Below are positions 8,410-17,412 of a stretch of 21,397 nucleotides of DNA, piece after piece. Both the position numbers and the translations under genes were made by a program. Source of the stretch: Lysobacter sp. (lineage in GTDB: Bacteria > Pseudomonadota > Gammaproteobacteria > Xanthomonadales > Xanthomonadaceae). How positions within the stretch are numbered: position 1 is the stretch's first letter; every line of letters starts with the position of its first letter. The DNA lies in NCBI GenBank assembly GCA_030151365.1, contig JASLDW010000045.1:1-21397 (forward strand), read 5' to 3'. The notes beneath the pieces are model-generated. The model did no database searches and was not told the origin of the DNA. It saw only the letters and a program-made list of their open reading frames with translations.

Positions 8410-9069
8410 TTAATGGCGTGGCGATTTCTTCGGCAGCTGCGCCTTCAGGAATTCCATCTGGTCGGCAAGAATGTGACGGTTGCTGAGGATCAGGTGCTCG
8501 ATCCAGCTCGGCCGGTAGGGTACGGCCAGCAATGGCATCGCCGCCTGTTGCGGCGTGCGGTTGCCCTTGCGCGAATTGCAGCCGACGCAGGCGGTGACGA
8601 CGTTCTCCCACACATCGCGACCGCCGCGCGACACCGGTTGCACATGGTCGCGGGTCAGCAGGCTGCGACTGTAGGCATTGCCGCAGTACATGCACAGGTG
8701 CTGGTCGCGGGCGAACAGCGCCGGGTTGGTCAGTGCAGGCGTCGGCATACCGGGGCGGCCGCGTGCGTGGTTGCGGGCAGCGATGATCGGATGCAGCAGC
8801 AGTTCGCTTTGTTCGCCGGTCAGGCGCGAAGTGCCGCCGTGCAGGGTGATGCAGGGATCGCCCAAGGTCCAGGCGACGGCATCACGCGCGTAAAGGCAGG
8901 CGGCATCCTGCCAGCTGATCCAGTCGAGGGCCTGGCCATGCGAGTCGAGCGCGAGCAGGCGCACGGCGTTGGCTTGGCGGATCCGGGCAGGCAGGGACAG
9001 GACGCCCGGGGCCGGCTCCGCTTCGGAGGCGGCCAGTTGCAAACGGCGATGCGTGTGCGCTGGCTCCAT
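8410..9069 (-). CDS. HNH endonuclease family protein
   Basis: The 219-residue protein has a C-terminal HNH nuclease domain. A zinc knuckle C126-x2-C129 (CMYC) is followed by LTRDHV with D141-H142, then W154-E-N156/7 (WENVV), and a second knuckle C161-x2-C164 followed by Asn (CVGCNSRKG). The N-terminal 110 residues (ARIRQANAVRLLALDSHGQALDWISWQDA) are typical of a chromosomal HNH group common in proteobacteria, which is not phage-linked and has unclear function. An upstream TATAAG at about 9083-9088 on the minus strand may be its -10. The start ATG has no strong ribosome site. All catalytic residues appear intact. Confidence 0.88.
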   Translation of the reverse strand: MEPAHTHRRLQLAASEAEPAPGVLSLPARIRQANAVRLLALDSHGQALDWISWQDAACLYARDAVAWTLGDPCITLHGGTSRLTGEQSELLLHPIIAARNHARGRPGMPTPALTNPALFARDQHLCMYCGNAYSRSLLTRDHVQPVSRGGRDVWENVVTACVGCNSRKGNRTPQQAAMPLLAVPYRPSWIEHLILSNRHILADQMEFLKAQLPKKSPRH

Positions 9070-9120
9070 ACGGGAAACCAGCTTATACCTGTTTGTTGAC
9101 GTTTTGTGTACGGGGCCTGT

Positions 9121-10911
<1,791 letters not shown>

Positions 10912-10957
10912 GGGCTGGAGTCCGGCAGGTTTCCTTCAAGCATACCTCAGCGTATTG

Positions 10958-11443
10958 TCAGCGTAATACGCCGGGGAGGCCGGGCACCGGGCCGAGCTGG
11001 TTCTTGCCGTCGATGGTGTAGCTGCGCTGCTTGTTGCCGTCCGGCGTGACCTGGACGTCGCCCTTCAACGTGTAATTGATGCCCTGTCCCGACGCCAGTG
11101 CATCGGCCACGACCAGCCGGCCCGCGCCTTCGGGAACGTGGTTGATCGTCGCGAGATCGGCGGACTCGCCGGGAATCGAAAGCGCGGGGGTTGCCTTGAG
11201 GTGTCCGGCCGGTTGGCCGTTCACTTCCAGCGCCAGGTCGACCGTGTCGAAGCGCATCGCCATGCTGCTGTAGTTCTGCAGGCGCAACTGCACCTGCCAG
11301 TTGCCGCGCGCGTCCACCGTCAACTGCTGGATGCTGGCAGCGGGTTCCGAGACGCGCTTGCCGCCGGTGGAGGAGCAGGCGGCGAGCAGCAGCGCGAGGC
11401 AGGCGGCGAGGGCAAGGCCGGGAATGCGTTTCGGGAAGTGCAT
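10958..11443 (-). CDS. LEA/WHy-domain-like lipoprotein
   Basis: The 161-residue product has a lipoprotein signal (LLLAAC, Cys23) followed by SS, which predicts outer-membrane sorting. The mature part (QLRLQNYSSMAMRFDTVDLALEVNGQPAGHL) resembles the LEA type 2/WHy beta-sandwich found in several proteobacterial lipoproteins. Its function is not known, although stress protection is often suggested. The ATG at 11443 is chosen because AAAGGA lies 8 bp upstream. Another ATG at 11458 overlaps the previous gene's stop as ATGA but has no ribosome site. It is co-transcribed with the lipoprotein gene just upstream. Confidence 0.82.
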   Translation of the reverse strand: MHFPKRIPGLALAACLALLLAACSSTGGKRVSEPAASIQQLTVDARGNWQVQLRLQNYSSMAMRFDTVDLALEVNGQPAGHLKATPALSIPGESADLATINHVPEGAGRLVVADALASGQGINYTLKGDVQVTPDGNKQRSYTIDGKNQLGPVPGLPGVLR

Positions 11444-11454
11444 TGGAATTCCTT

Positions 11455-11877
11455 TCATGGAAACACGTAGATTGCCAGCGCGTTGCCGTTCTTGCGGGTG
11501 GTCGGGATCGAAATGCCGACGCCGGTGCCGATGCCGACATGTCCGCCACCGCCATAACCGCCGACCGAGACGCCGGTGCCGCCGCCGCTGGTTTCAACGG
11601 CGATGCCCTGCAGGATGATGCCGTTGGCGCCGAGCTTCGCGGCCTCCTCCTTCAGCCGCGCGATGACCTTGTCGGTCTTCTGCTGCGACGTCATCGCGAA
11701 CGATTGCGAACTGATGGCGTCGATGACGGCGATCTGTTCGTAGCGGCCCTGCGGCGGTTCGGAGTACAGCTTCACCTGGTCGGGCGAAATGGCCGGGCGC
11801 GCCGTGCCGGTCAGGACATGCGAGGACGTCGCGCAGCCGGCGAGGCCGAGGGCAAGCATCAGCAGGATCCGTTTCAT
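11455..11877 (-). CDS. Small lipoprotein, DUF4156/RcsF/YbjQ-like fold suspected
   Basis: The 140-residue product begins with a signal peptide ending in the lipobox LAGC (Cys15). The mature domain has YEQIAVIDA, a helix with TDKVIARLKEEAAKLGANGIILQGI, and a Gly-rich stretch (GGGTGVSVGGYGGGG) before a final strand. The AAxLGANGI pattern recalls RcsF, DUF4156 and YbjQ-type domains that handle envelope sensing, but this is a pattern impression and not a proof. It is the first gene of a two-lipoprotein unit and the last chromosomal gene before the tRNA-Phe remnant. Confidence 0.8.
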   Translation of the reverse strand: MKRILLMLALGLAGCATSSHVLTGTARPAISPDQVKLYSEPPQGRYEQIAVIDAISSQSFAMTSQQKTDKVIARLKEEAAKLGANGIILQGIAVETSGGGTGVSVGGYGGGGHVGIGTGVGISIPTTRKNGNALAIYVFP

Positions 11878-11944
11878 CGAATGACTCCCGTCGCCGGCGA
11901 CTGCGGGCGATCAGGGCAAGCCTACGCCGGAATCCATGAATCGA

Positions 11945-11975
11945 TAAAGAAAAGGCCCGCATCGCTGCGGGCCTT
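11945..11975 (-). terminator. Rho-independent terminator of the tRNA-Phe gene
   Basis: On the minus strand, the 9-bp stem AAGGCCCGC / GCGGGCCTT with a 6-nt loop is followed by TTTTCTTT. It starts 9 nt after the encoded CCA of the tRNA-Phe remnant. It is therefore the original terminator of that tRNA, left on the chromosomal side when the element integrated. Confidence 0.85.
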
Positions 11976-11983
11976 CCGGAACA

Positions 11984-12021
11984 TGGTGGCCAGGGAGGGA
12001 ATCGAACCCCCGACACGGGGA
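11984..12021 (-). other. Attachment site: 3' fragment of tRNA-Phe
   Basis: The minus strand reads TCCCC-GTGTC-GGGGG-TTCGATT-CCCTC-CCTGGCC-A-CCA. These are tRNA positions 39-76: the 3' strand of the anticodon stem, variable loop, T-arm, acceptor 3' strand and CCA. The string TCCCCGTGTC is that of bacterial tRNA-Phe(GAA). The expected 5' half (starting GGCCAGG) is not present to the right of it; unrelated AT-rich DNA follows instead. A tyrosine recombinase gene begins 122 bp away. The fragment is therefore the host-side attachment repeat of an element inserted in tRNA-Phe. An intact tRNA-Phe rebuilt by the element's own copy of this repeat is expected at its far end, beyond the window. Confidence 0.85.
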
Positions 12022-12036
12022 ATTAAGTCGGCCTTC

Positions 12037-12071
12037 TAAATCAATAGCTTGTATTTTAAGCTATTGATTTA
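12037..12071. repeat. Perfect 14-bp inverted repeat between att site and integrase
   Basis: TAAATCAATAGCTT and AAGCTATTGATTTA flank a 7-nt spacer (GTATTTT). The arms are perfect and AT-rich in a GC-rich genome. The site lies 16 bp inside the att core and 73 bp before the integrase start. It could be an arm-type binding site for the integrase or excisionase, an operator of int, or a terminator. Confidence 0.8.
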
Positions 12072-12078
12072 CAATAGA

Positions 12079-12108
12079 TTGCGACTCCGCACGATTGCGC
12101 GCTACACT
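12079..12108 (+). promoter_or_regulatory. Possible integrase promoter
   Basis: TTGCGA (12079-12084) and TACACT (12103-12108) are spaced 18 bp apart, 35 bp upstream of the chosen integrase start. The match to sigma-70 consensus is only moderate. Confidence 0.35.
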
Positions 12109-12143
12109 CCGTTTTGCAGTTATCACGCAGTTACGGAGCGAGC

Positions 12144-13298
12144 GTGGCGACCCAGAAACTGGCGAAAAAACTAACACCGATCGCCGTCGAAATGGCGCGA
12201 CCCGAGGTCGAACCGTATCGCGTTTGGGATACCGTGGTTCCGCAGCTTCATGTGCGAGTGCAGCCATCCGGAATCAAGTCCTGGAACGTGCAATGGAGTC
12301 GCACGCGAAGCAAATCGTTGGGCAAGTGGCCGGGCGTAACGGTCGAAGCGGCACGGCAGCGGGCTCGCATTCTTCTCGCAGAGACCCAAGAGCACGGCGC
12401 ACCACTCGACATGGGTGGCGGGCCTGCAACTGTTTCGGCGATCTGCAGGGACTATGCCGATGCGCTGGAGGCAGAGGGGCGCAAGCGCGCGGCACTCGAT
12501 GCGCGCAAAGTTCTGGATCGCATCGTTCACGGCGACCCCATTGGCAAGATTCGCGCCGACCGACTGACACAGAAGGATCTTGAAGCATGGCAGGCCCGAA
12601 TGGCAGCCGGGGAGTTGTCAGGGCGGAAGAAATGCAAGCCCTCACCAGCGACATTGAACCGCAACCTGACCACGCTCAAGGCTGCGCTTAATCGTGCCCT
12701 GAGCAGGAGGGAGATTCCTCAGGCTCGCGCAATCGAATGGAGCTCTATCAAGCGACACAAGGGCGCGGACCAGCGCCGCGAGGTGTATCTGGACCGGAGT
12801 CAACGCGCTGCATTTCTGGGGGCCGCTGACGGCGATCTGCGCGATCTGCTGACGTGCGTGGCGTTGACTGGCTGCAGACCCGGGGATCCTGCGGCACTGC
12901 TCAGGAAGGATTACGACAGCCGCACCGCCAGCGTGACATTCAGGACGAAAACCGGCCCGCGGACCATCCCGATTTCACCCGCGACAAAGGTGTTGTTCGA
13001 CCGTCTGGCCAAGAACAAGCTGCCGGCGGCCCGCATGTTCACCAATGATAAGGAGCCATGGACAGCCCAAGCGTGGGCGTACCTGGTGAAAAAAGCCGTG
13101 GCGAAAGCAGGCTTGCCGGCGGACACCGTGGTCTACGCACTCCGGCATTCATGGATCACTGACGCAATCGTTGGTGGCATGGATGTAGTGACTGCAGCCA
13201 GATTGACGGGCACGTCGGTGGAAATGATCAATAAAAACTACGGTCACTTAGTGCAAGGAGCGGCTCGGGACAAGTTGGCAACGGTCAACTTTCTTTGA
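12144..13298 (+). CDS. Tyrosine recombinase / phage-type integrase
   Basis: The product is 384 residues. It would cut and join the att repeat in tRNA-Phe to insert or excise the element. The N-terminal part is an arm-binding-like region (VWDTVVPQLHVRVQPSGIKSW, then SLGKWPGVTVEAARQRA), followed by a SAM-like core-binding domain (about 100-205) and the catalytic domain. Catalytic candidates are R245 (TGCRPGD), K269 (TKTG), R334 (YALRHSW) and the nucleophile Y366 (NKNYGHL). The usual first His of HxxR is Tyr here, and the LGH box reads LTGT. GTG at 12144 is chosen for the GGAG 6 bp before it; a TTG at 12114 is also in frame. The unknown gene at 13313 follows 14 bp later, probably in the same transcript. 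Confidence 0.93.
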   Translation: MATQKLAKKLTPIAVEMARPEVEPYRVWDTVVPQLHVRVQPSGIKSWNVQWSRTRSKSLGKWPGVTVEAARQRARILLAETQEHGAPLDMGGGPATVSAICRDYADALEAEGRKRAALDARKVLDRIVHGDPIGKIRADRLTQKDLEAWQARMAAGELSGRKKCKPSPATLNRNLTTLKAALNRALSRREIPQARAIEWSSIKRHKGADQRREVYLDRSQRAAFLGAADGDLRDLLTCVALTGCRPGDPAALLRKDYDSRTASVTFRTKTGPRTIPISPATKVLFDRLAKNKLPAARMFTNDKEPWTAQAWAYLVKKAVAKAGLPADTVVYALRHSWITDAIVGGMDVVTAARLTGTSVEMINKNYGHLVQGAARDKLATVNFL

Positions 13299-13312
13299 GG
13301 GGAGAGTATTGA

Positions 13313-13840
13313 ATGAAGAGCTACAAAAATCTTTTGGCCACCGGCTTAGAACACAACAGCCAGAAAATGCTTGCTGATGCCTTGGCATCGGCAAACGATG
13401 ATCCTGAAGATGAGGGCGTTGTTAAAATTCAAAACGCCATCATTTTGCTTGAGATTTTAGAATCAATCGAGCGGGGTGAGGGTGTTCCTTGGGAATACGA
13501 GAACTTGATCAGATTGCTTGCGATCGATCTACTTGAAGGTCGACCTTTCGATGTGATTTTCCCGCTGCCGGGTCGTGAAGTGGAAAAGCTGGAGCGCCCG
13601 ACCAGTAGTGAAAAAATCAACAGGCAACTTGCATGCAAAGTCATTGGTGCTCACCGCACCGATCGCGAACGTTACGATCGAGAGCTCGCCGGGATGCTGT
13701 CTAGGAAATGTAAAAAAGCAAAATCAATTCCAGAGGTAATTGAAGAGGTTGCTGCCGAAGAAAAGCGCTCTTTCAAATCCGTTGAAAAGGCGTACAAGTT
13801 TTGGCTTCCACGGATCGGCTACTCTGTCAAGCCCCGATAA
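13313..13840 (+). CDS. Hypothetical protein following the integrase
   Basis: I do not recognise this 175-residue protein. It is acidic in its first half and lysine/arginine-rich at the end (SRKCKKAKSIPEVIEEVAAEE...SFKSVEKAYKFWLP). The C terminus resembles a small helix-turn-helix segment. The ATG has a very good ribosome site (GGGGAGAG) and sits 14 bp after the integrase stop, so it is likely made together with it. Its codon use is clearly AT-richer than that of the integrase. A recombination-directionality or regulatory role would fit the position but is only a guess. A weak hairpin (CCCC/GGGG around a T run) overlaps the stop. Confidence 0.75.
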   Translation: MKSYKNLLATGLEHNSQKMLADALASANDDPEDEGVVKIQNAIILLEILESIERGEGVPWEYENLIRLLAIDLLEGRPFDVIFPLPGREVEKLERPTSSEKINRQLACKVIGAHRTDRERYDRELAGMLSRKCKKAKSIPEVIEEVAAEEKRSFKSVEKAYKFWLPRIGYSVKPR

Positions 13841-13850
13841 TTTTTGGGGT

Positions 13851-13879
13851 CTGACTTGAGCTGGGGTAGCAAATAGATT
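13851..13879 (+). promoter_or_regulatory. Possible promoter of the helix-turn-helix gene
   Basis: CTGACT (13851-13856) and TAGATT (13874-13879) are separated by 17 bp and lie 39 bp before the next start codon. Each hexamer matches the sigma-70 consensus at four of six positions. Confidence 0.3.
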
Positions 13880-13918
13880 TGCTTCACAGCGCGACAGCGC
13901 GCGACCGTGGAGCACAAG

Positions 13919-14239
13919 ATGGAGCCTCAACTCCTGAATTTTGAGGCAATTTGCATTGCCTCCGGCCAGAAGCGCGACGTGGTCTTTTGCGCGATCCGCG
14001 CCGGCCACCTCAAGACTGTGCTCGTAGGCCAAAAACGATTTTCCAGGCCTGCAGATGTGTCCGCATGGGTTGATTTCTTGCAGGTCGAGTCCGACGCTGG
14101 CAGGCCCGTTAAGTACCGCGCCCGCGATCCGCACGAGCGTCCGCCGCCGGCGGAGCACCGGCGCAGTCCAGGCGGTCGGCCGCGGGGCACGAGCGGGGCG
14201 AAGGCCAAAGCTGCTGCCGCCCGCCGAGCGGGAGGCTAG
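13919..14239 (+). CDS. Small DNA-binding (helix-turn-helix, excisionase-like) protein
   Basis: The product is 106 residues. The first 60 look like the MerR/excisionase-type HTH_17 fold: FEAICIASGQKRDVVFCAIRAGHLKTV, then the wing GQKRFSRPADVSAWVDFL. The last 45 residues are basic and disordered (RDPHERPPP, GGRPRGTSGAKAKAA), with an AT-hook-like GRPRG core that could contact the minor groove. GGAG lies 6 bp before the ATG at 13919; a GTG at 13907 would add four residues. Such proteins in mobile elements act as excision factors or repressors, which is plausible here but unproven. The stop is 2 bp before the next gene, so the two form an operon. Confidence 0.7.
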   Translation: MEPQLLNFEAICIASGQKRDVVFCAIRAGHLKTVLVGQKRFSRPADVSAWVDFLQVESDAGRPVKYRARDPHERPPPAEHRRSPGGRPRGTSGAKAKAAAARRAGG

Positions 14240-14241
14240 CA

Positions 14242-15054
14242 GTGAGTGTGCAAGGGATGGCCTGGGCAATCCAGCAACAGGTGGTTAAGAGCCCAGCAGG
14301 TAGGCACGTCCTACTCTGCCTGGCCAATTACGCCGGGGCCGACGGGACCGCTGCGTTCCCTGCTGTAGCGCGGCTGAGCGCCGACACCGGCTACTCCATC
14401 CGCACGGTCAAGGCTGCTTTGCAATCACTACAGGATCTGGGTCTCATTCGCCGTGGTCGGCAGCAGGTAGCAGGAGCCTACATTAGCCGTGCGGATCGCC
14501 GGCCGGTGGTCTACGACCTCGTGATGCCTCTCCTCGGACACGAGGTGCAGGAAATGCACCCCGCTGTGACCGAGCGAAGTGCAGCTGATGGCAACGGGGT
14601 GCAGATTACGACCGAACGGGGTGCAGGAGTTGCACCCAAACCATCAATTAATCCATCCAAAACTACTACTACACAGGGTCTCATTTGGCCCTCGCGTCTG
14701 GATACCGAGAGCGTAGTAGTGGTGGATAGATTGATCCAGGGCATGGATCAAGAACTGCAGCAGCAAGTCCTTGATGAACTGGAAGGCAAGCTAAGCAGTC
14801 AATCCCCGCCCAGGCAGCCCATGGCGTGGGTTCGGGAAGTGGTTTCCAGAGCGCGCCGGGGCGAACTTATCCCCGATCTTGGGATTCCCGTGCGCCAAGC
14901 CCGTGAAAGAGAGCTGGCAAGACACGCCAAAGAGCGAGAACGCATCGCTGCCGATGCGGAAGCGGCACGTCGTCGCGACACTCCTGAGGCACGAGCCAAG
15001 GCCTCCGCAAATTTTGCAGAATTAAAACGACTCATCCAGCACCATGCCAATTGA
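14242..15054 (+). CDS. Winged-helix (HTH_36) replication-initiator-like protein
   Basis: The 270-residue product opens with MSVQGMAWAIQQQ, then a winged helix: PAGRHVLLCLANYA, a helix-turn-helix in VARLSADTGYSIRTVKAALQSLQDLGLIRR, and a wing. A Ser/Thr-rich linker (residues about 100-150) leads to a second helical unit, LQQQVLDELEGKL...PMAWVREVVSRARRGELIP. That unit is like the C-terminal part of phage O-type or plasmid replication proteins. The C terminus is a charged coiled coil. The GTG start has GGGAGG 6 bp upstream. A replication or regulatory role for the excised circle is an inference. The end overlaps the next start by 11 bp. Confidence 0.72.
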   Translation: MSVQGMAWAIQQQVVKSPAGRHVLLCLANYAGADGTAAFPAVARLSADTGYSIRTVKAALQSLQDLGLIRRGRQQVAGAYISRADRRPVVYDLVMPLLGHEVQEMHPAVTERSAADGNGVQITTERGAGVAPKPSINPSKTTTTQGLIWPSRLDTESVVVVDRLIQGMDQELQQQVLDELEGKLSSQSPPRQPMAWVREVVSRARRGELIPDLGIPVRQARERELARHAKERERIAADAEAARRRDTPEARAKASANFAELKRLIQHHAN

Positions 15055-15448
15055 ACAAATCATTCAAGCCAAGCTGGCTGCATTGCCCACTCCGGTCCCG
15101 CCTGTGGAGCATGCGAAGAATGCAAGTTATATGAGTCCTGAAGCTGGAAATTTTATTGAATACCGGGATTGGCGCGCCGCAGGTGAAAATGAAGACGATG
15201 CGTGTTGTGATCAAGCGATCGCATTTTGCTTCATGCCCGATAAGTTTTATCGAGTAATGAGTGAAGCGGCAGATTTTCCAGACACAAAAGAGTTCTTGCT
15301 GAGACTGGATCCTCGCTTCCTGCGTGAATTGGCGACGCGTTTCGAGGTGTACTTAAATCACGTTGAGGACGATGGTGATGCTGATCCAACGGCACCTGTG
15401 CTGCGCCCGCGGCCCTGGCGCAGAAATGGTCTTGAATATGGGTATTGA
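15044..15448 (+). CDS. Hypothetical protein
   Basis: This 134-residue acidic protein is not recognised. It begins MPIEQIIQAKLAAL and has a central stretch AFCFMPDKFYRVMSEAADFPDTKEFLLRLDPRFLRELATRFEVYL that should be helical. It ends in a basic segment (RPRPWRRNG). There are no membrane segments or signal peptide. The start lies 11 bp inside the preceding gene and has no separate ribosome site, so translational coupling is likely. Codon use is AT-richer than in the upstream gene. Confidence 0.65.
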   Translation: MPIEQIIQAKLAALPTPVPPVEHAKNASYMSPEAGNFIEYRDWRAAGENEDDACCDQAIAFCFMPDKFYRVMSEAADFPDTKEFLLRLDPRFLRELATRFEVYLNHVEDDGDADPTAPVLRPRPWRRNGLEYGY

Positions 15449-15523
15449 CCACATATCCTCTCCCTACGCTGCTGCATGACATGCGCGCCGACCTAATCCA
15501 GCACCTGGAAAATCGTCACGACC

Positions 15524-16042
15524 ATGAAAACGATAGAAAAAATTTGCCGTCGAGCCCGCGATGCGAACCGGATGCTTCACCCTGGCATCCGAATCCATTT
15601 GACGATGTCGGCATTTAACAATGCTGTGAGCAAAGCGCTCGCCGGTGTGTCGTACTCGCGGGCAGTTGTCGCAGAACGCGCCGGGAAGCCCCATTCAATC
15701 GAAACGAGCACTGAGGCACTCAGCGTTTCCTTGGAGCATGTCGCGAAGCAATACGGAATTCGACCCGATCAATTCGATCAATTCAGAACGCTAGTGTTTC
15801 AATCCCTGCACGCCGAAGCGGACTGGCTGAAATACTACATGCGCAGCCCTGGTCCGCGTGGCCGAGGAACGGGGCGTGGCTCTTCCGGCTCCGGTGCGCT
15901 CACTACTTCATGGTCATGGCGTAGCTCGAGTTTTGAGCTCTGCTCCTGTTCATCATGGTTTTGCTCTTGGCACTGGGCTTCCTCTTCCGCATGTTGCAGA
16001 TCGTTCGCCAGCATCTCGGCTTCGTCTAGTTGCGCCGCTTGA
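15524..16042 (+). CDS. Hypothetical protein, C terminus antisense to the relaxase gene
   Basis: The first 105 residues (MKTIEKICRRARDANRM...WLKYYM) look like a real, mainly helical and basic protein. They use normal codons, but I know no family for them. The remaining 67 residues run antisense across the relaxase 3' end and are Ser/Cys/Trp-rich low-complexity sequence, which is what the shadow of a Gln/Glu-rich coding strand gives. Either the gene has lost its original stop and reads into its neighbour, or only the first part is functional. No ribosome site is clear in front of the ATG. The 208-bp convergent overlap is unusual. Confidence 0.5.
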   Translation: MKTIEKICRRARDANRMLHPGIRIHLTMSAFNNAVSKALAGVSYSRAVVAERAGKPHSIETSTEALSVSLEHVAKQYGIRPDQFDQFRTLVFQSLHAEADWLKYYMRSPGPRGRGTGRGSSGSGALTTSWSWRSSSFELCSCSSWFCSWHWASSSACCRSFASISASSSCAA

Positions 16043-17346
16043 TCGCGAAGTTCAGCCCACGCTGCCGCCTCAGCCGTCTCCTTGACCCGCGCAGCAACCT
16101 CCTGAGCCTCCTGCTCACGCCGCTGCGCCTGCCGGCGATCCGTGACGATCTGCTCACGTTCCATACGCGCCTGAGTCCATTCCTCCTTCACCGACTCAGG
16201 CGTCTCGACACTCGGAGACTTCAAAATCTTCCGGCCCCAGTCCCGCAACCACGTCTTAAATTTGTGGCTTTGCCGCGACTGCTGATGCTCCCGCGCCTTG
16301 ACGGCTCGTTCCCTGATTTCCAGCATCCTGGCCTCAATCTGCCTCTGCGCGCGCTCCAGTTCCAAGGAACGCACGCCTAGCAGTTGCGCTCGCCCACGCC
16401 AAAACAGAAAATCGGTGTTGTCTTGGACTAGCAATTGCTTATCCAAAGCTAGGGATTCACGACGATGTTTGATGACTTTCTGCGCCACCGCCGCCGTCGG
16501 AACTTCAGACAGCTGAAGTAGCTTTTGCAGGCCCCGACTGAGCTGATCACTTTGGCTCTTGCTCTGGTGACCATTAACGCGATCACGCATGCGCGTCACG
16601 CGCTCGCGCTCAAGTTCCAGGTTGATTACTTCCGCCGCCCGGTTCAGGTCCCCCGGCACGGTCCGAATACCATGCCGCTCGGCTTGCGTGGCGCGAGGGC
16701 CAAGGTGGACCGCCGGCACCATTGTCAGCCTCGGATCCTCGCCGATTGCGACCGCCTGCCGCGCGTAGCTCCGGTGATCGATGCGCTCCGCGACCCCATG
16801 CGCTTTCAGCGCATGGTTCACGCGTTCTGCCCAGTTGGCCCGCCAGGTTTCGACAAGTGCGGGATCGTTCCAATCCCGCGCCTTGTTCCCGAATCCACCG
16901 CCCTCGATTTGGCGCATGGTCAACAGAATATGTGCATGTTCGTTTCGACGGTCGCCTTCACGCCCGGGAGCATGCATCGCCACGTCCGCGATCATGCCGC
17001 GTGCGATGAATTCCTCTTGGATGAATTCCACGAGGAGCGTGCGGCGATCCTGATGCTCAAGCTCTGCAGGGAGACCTATCTCAATCTCCCGGCAGAGCTG
17101 AGCATCCTTGCGCTTCTCTACAGCCTCAATACCATTCCAAAGACCCGCGCGATTGAGCATCCATGGCGCCGCATTTTCCGGTGCCAGGATGAAGGCTTCG
17201 CGCACCCCATGCTTGCGTGTGTAGTCGTGAATCTCGCCGGTGCGCGCGTCATCAATGCGCGCACCAGCACGGTAAGCGGCGGCTGCAGTGGCAGAGCGGC
17301 CACTGCTGCGCCCGATGACCTGTGCTGCGAGATGAAAGATTGCCAC
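15835..17346 (-). CDS. mobA: MobA/MobL-type relaxase (MobQ family)
   Basis: The 503-residue product would nick oriT and lead the strand into a recipient cell. From the chosen GTG start it reads (M)AIFHLAAQVIGRSSGRSATAAAAY, putting the candidate nucleophile at Tyr25, the same position as in MobA of RSF1010. The metal-binding histidines are H125 and H137-x-H139 (NEHAHILL). Residues about 1-200 form the relaxase domain. The rest is a long charged coiled coil (AQRREQEAQEVAARVKETAE), with no primase domain like that of RSF1010 MobA. The frame is open upstream to an ATG at 17460, but that would run through the oriT, so GTG 17346 is preferred. A clear ribosome site is not seen. Confidence 0.88.
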   Translation of the reverse strand: MAIFHLAAQVIGRSSGRSATAAAAYRAGARIDDARTGEIHDYTRKHGVREAFILAPENAAPWMLNRAGLWNGIEAVEKRKDAQLCREIEIGLPAELEHQDRRTLLVEFIQEEFIARGMIADVAMHAPGREGDRRNEHAHILLTMRQIEGGGFGNKARDWNDPALVETWRANWAERVNHALKAHGVAERIDHRSYARQAVAIGEDPRLTMVPAVHLGPRATQAERHGIRTVPGDLNRAAEVINLELERERVTRMRDRVNGHQSKSQSDQLSRGLQKLLQLSEVPTAAVAQKVIKHRRESLALDKQLLVQDNTDFLFWRGRAQLLGVRSLELERAQRQIEARMLEIRERAVKAREHQQSRQSHKFKTWLRDWGRKILKSPSVETPESVKEEWTQARMEREQIVTDRRQAQRREQEAQEVAARVKETAEAAAWAELRDQAAQLDEAEMLANDLQHAEEEAQCQEQNHDEQEQSSKLELRHDHEVVSAPEPEEPRPVPRPRGPGLRM

Positions 17347-17412
17347 GCGTCGCTGTTGTCTTTTGCTGCTGTTGTTGCTGTAGAAGTTGTCTCTGCCGCC
17401 GGCAGGCCGCAC

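Noticed and set aside
5278..9099. Very long plus-strand open frame (1273 codons) across dxs and its neighbours
   Set aside because: It is the antisense shadow of GC-rich minus-strand genes. Its translation is Arg/His/Gly-rich without domains, while dxs and the others on the opposite strand are clear.
13724..14269. Minus-strand frame of 181 codons over the helix-turn-helix gene
   Set aside because: The plus-strand gene has a helix-turn-helix and a good ribosome site; the opposite frame is low-complexity Arg/Pro/Ala.
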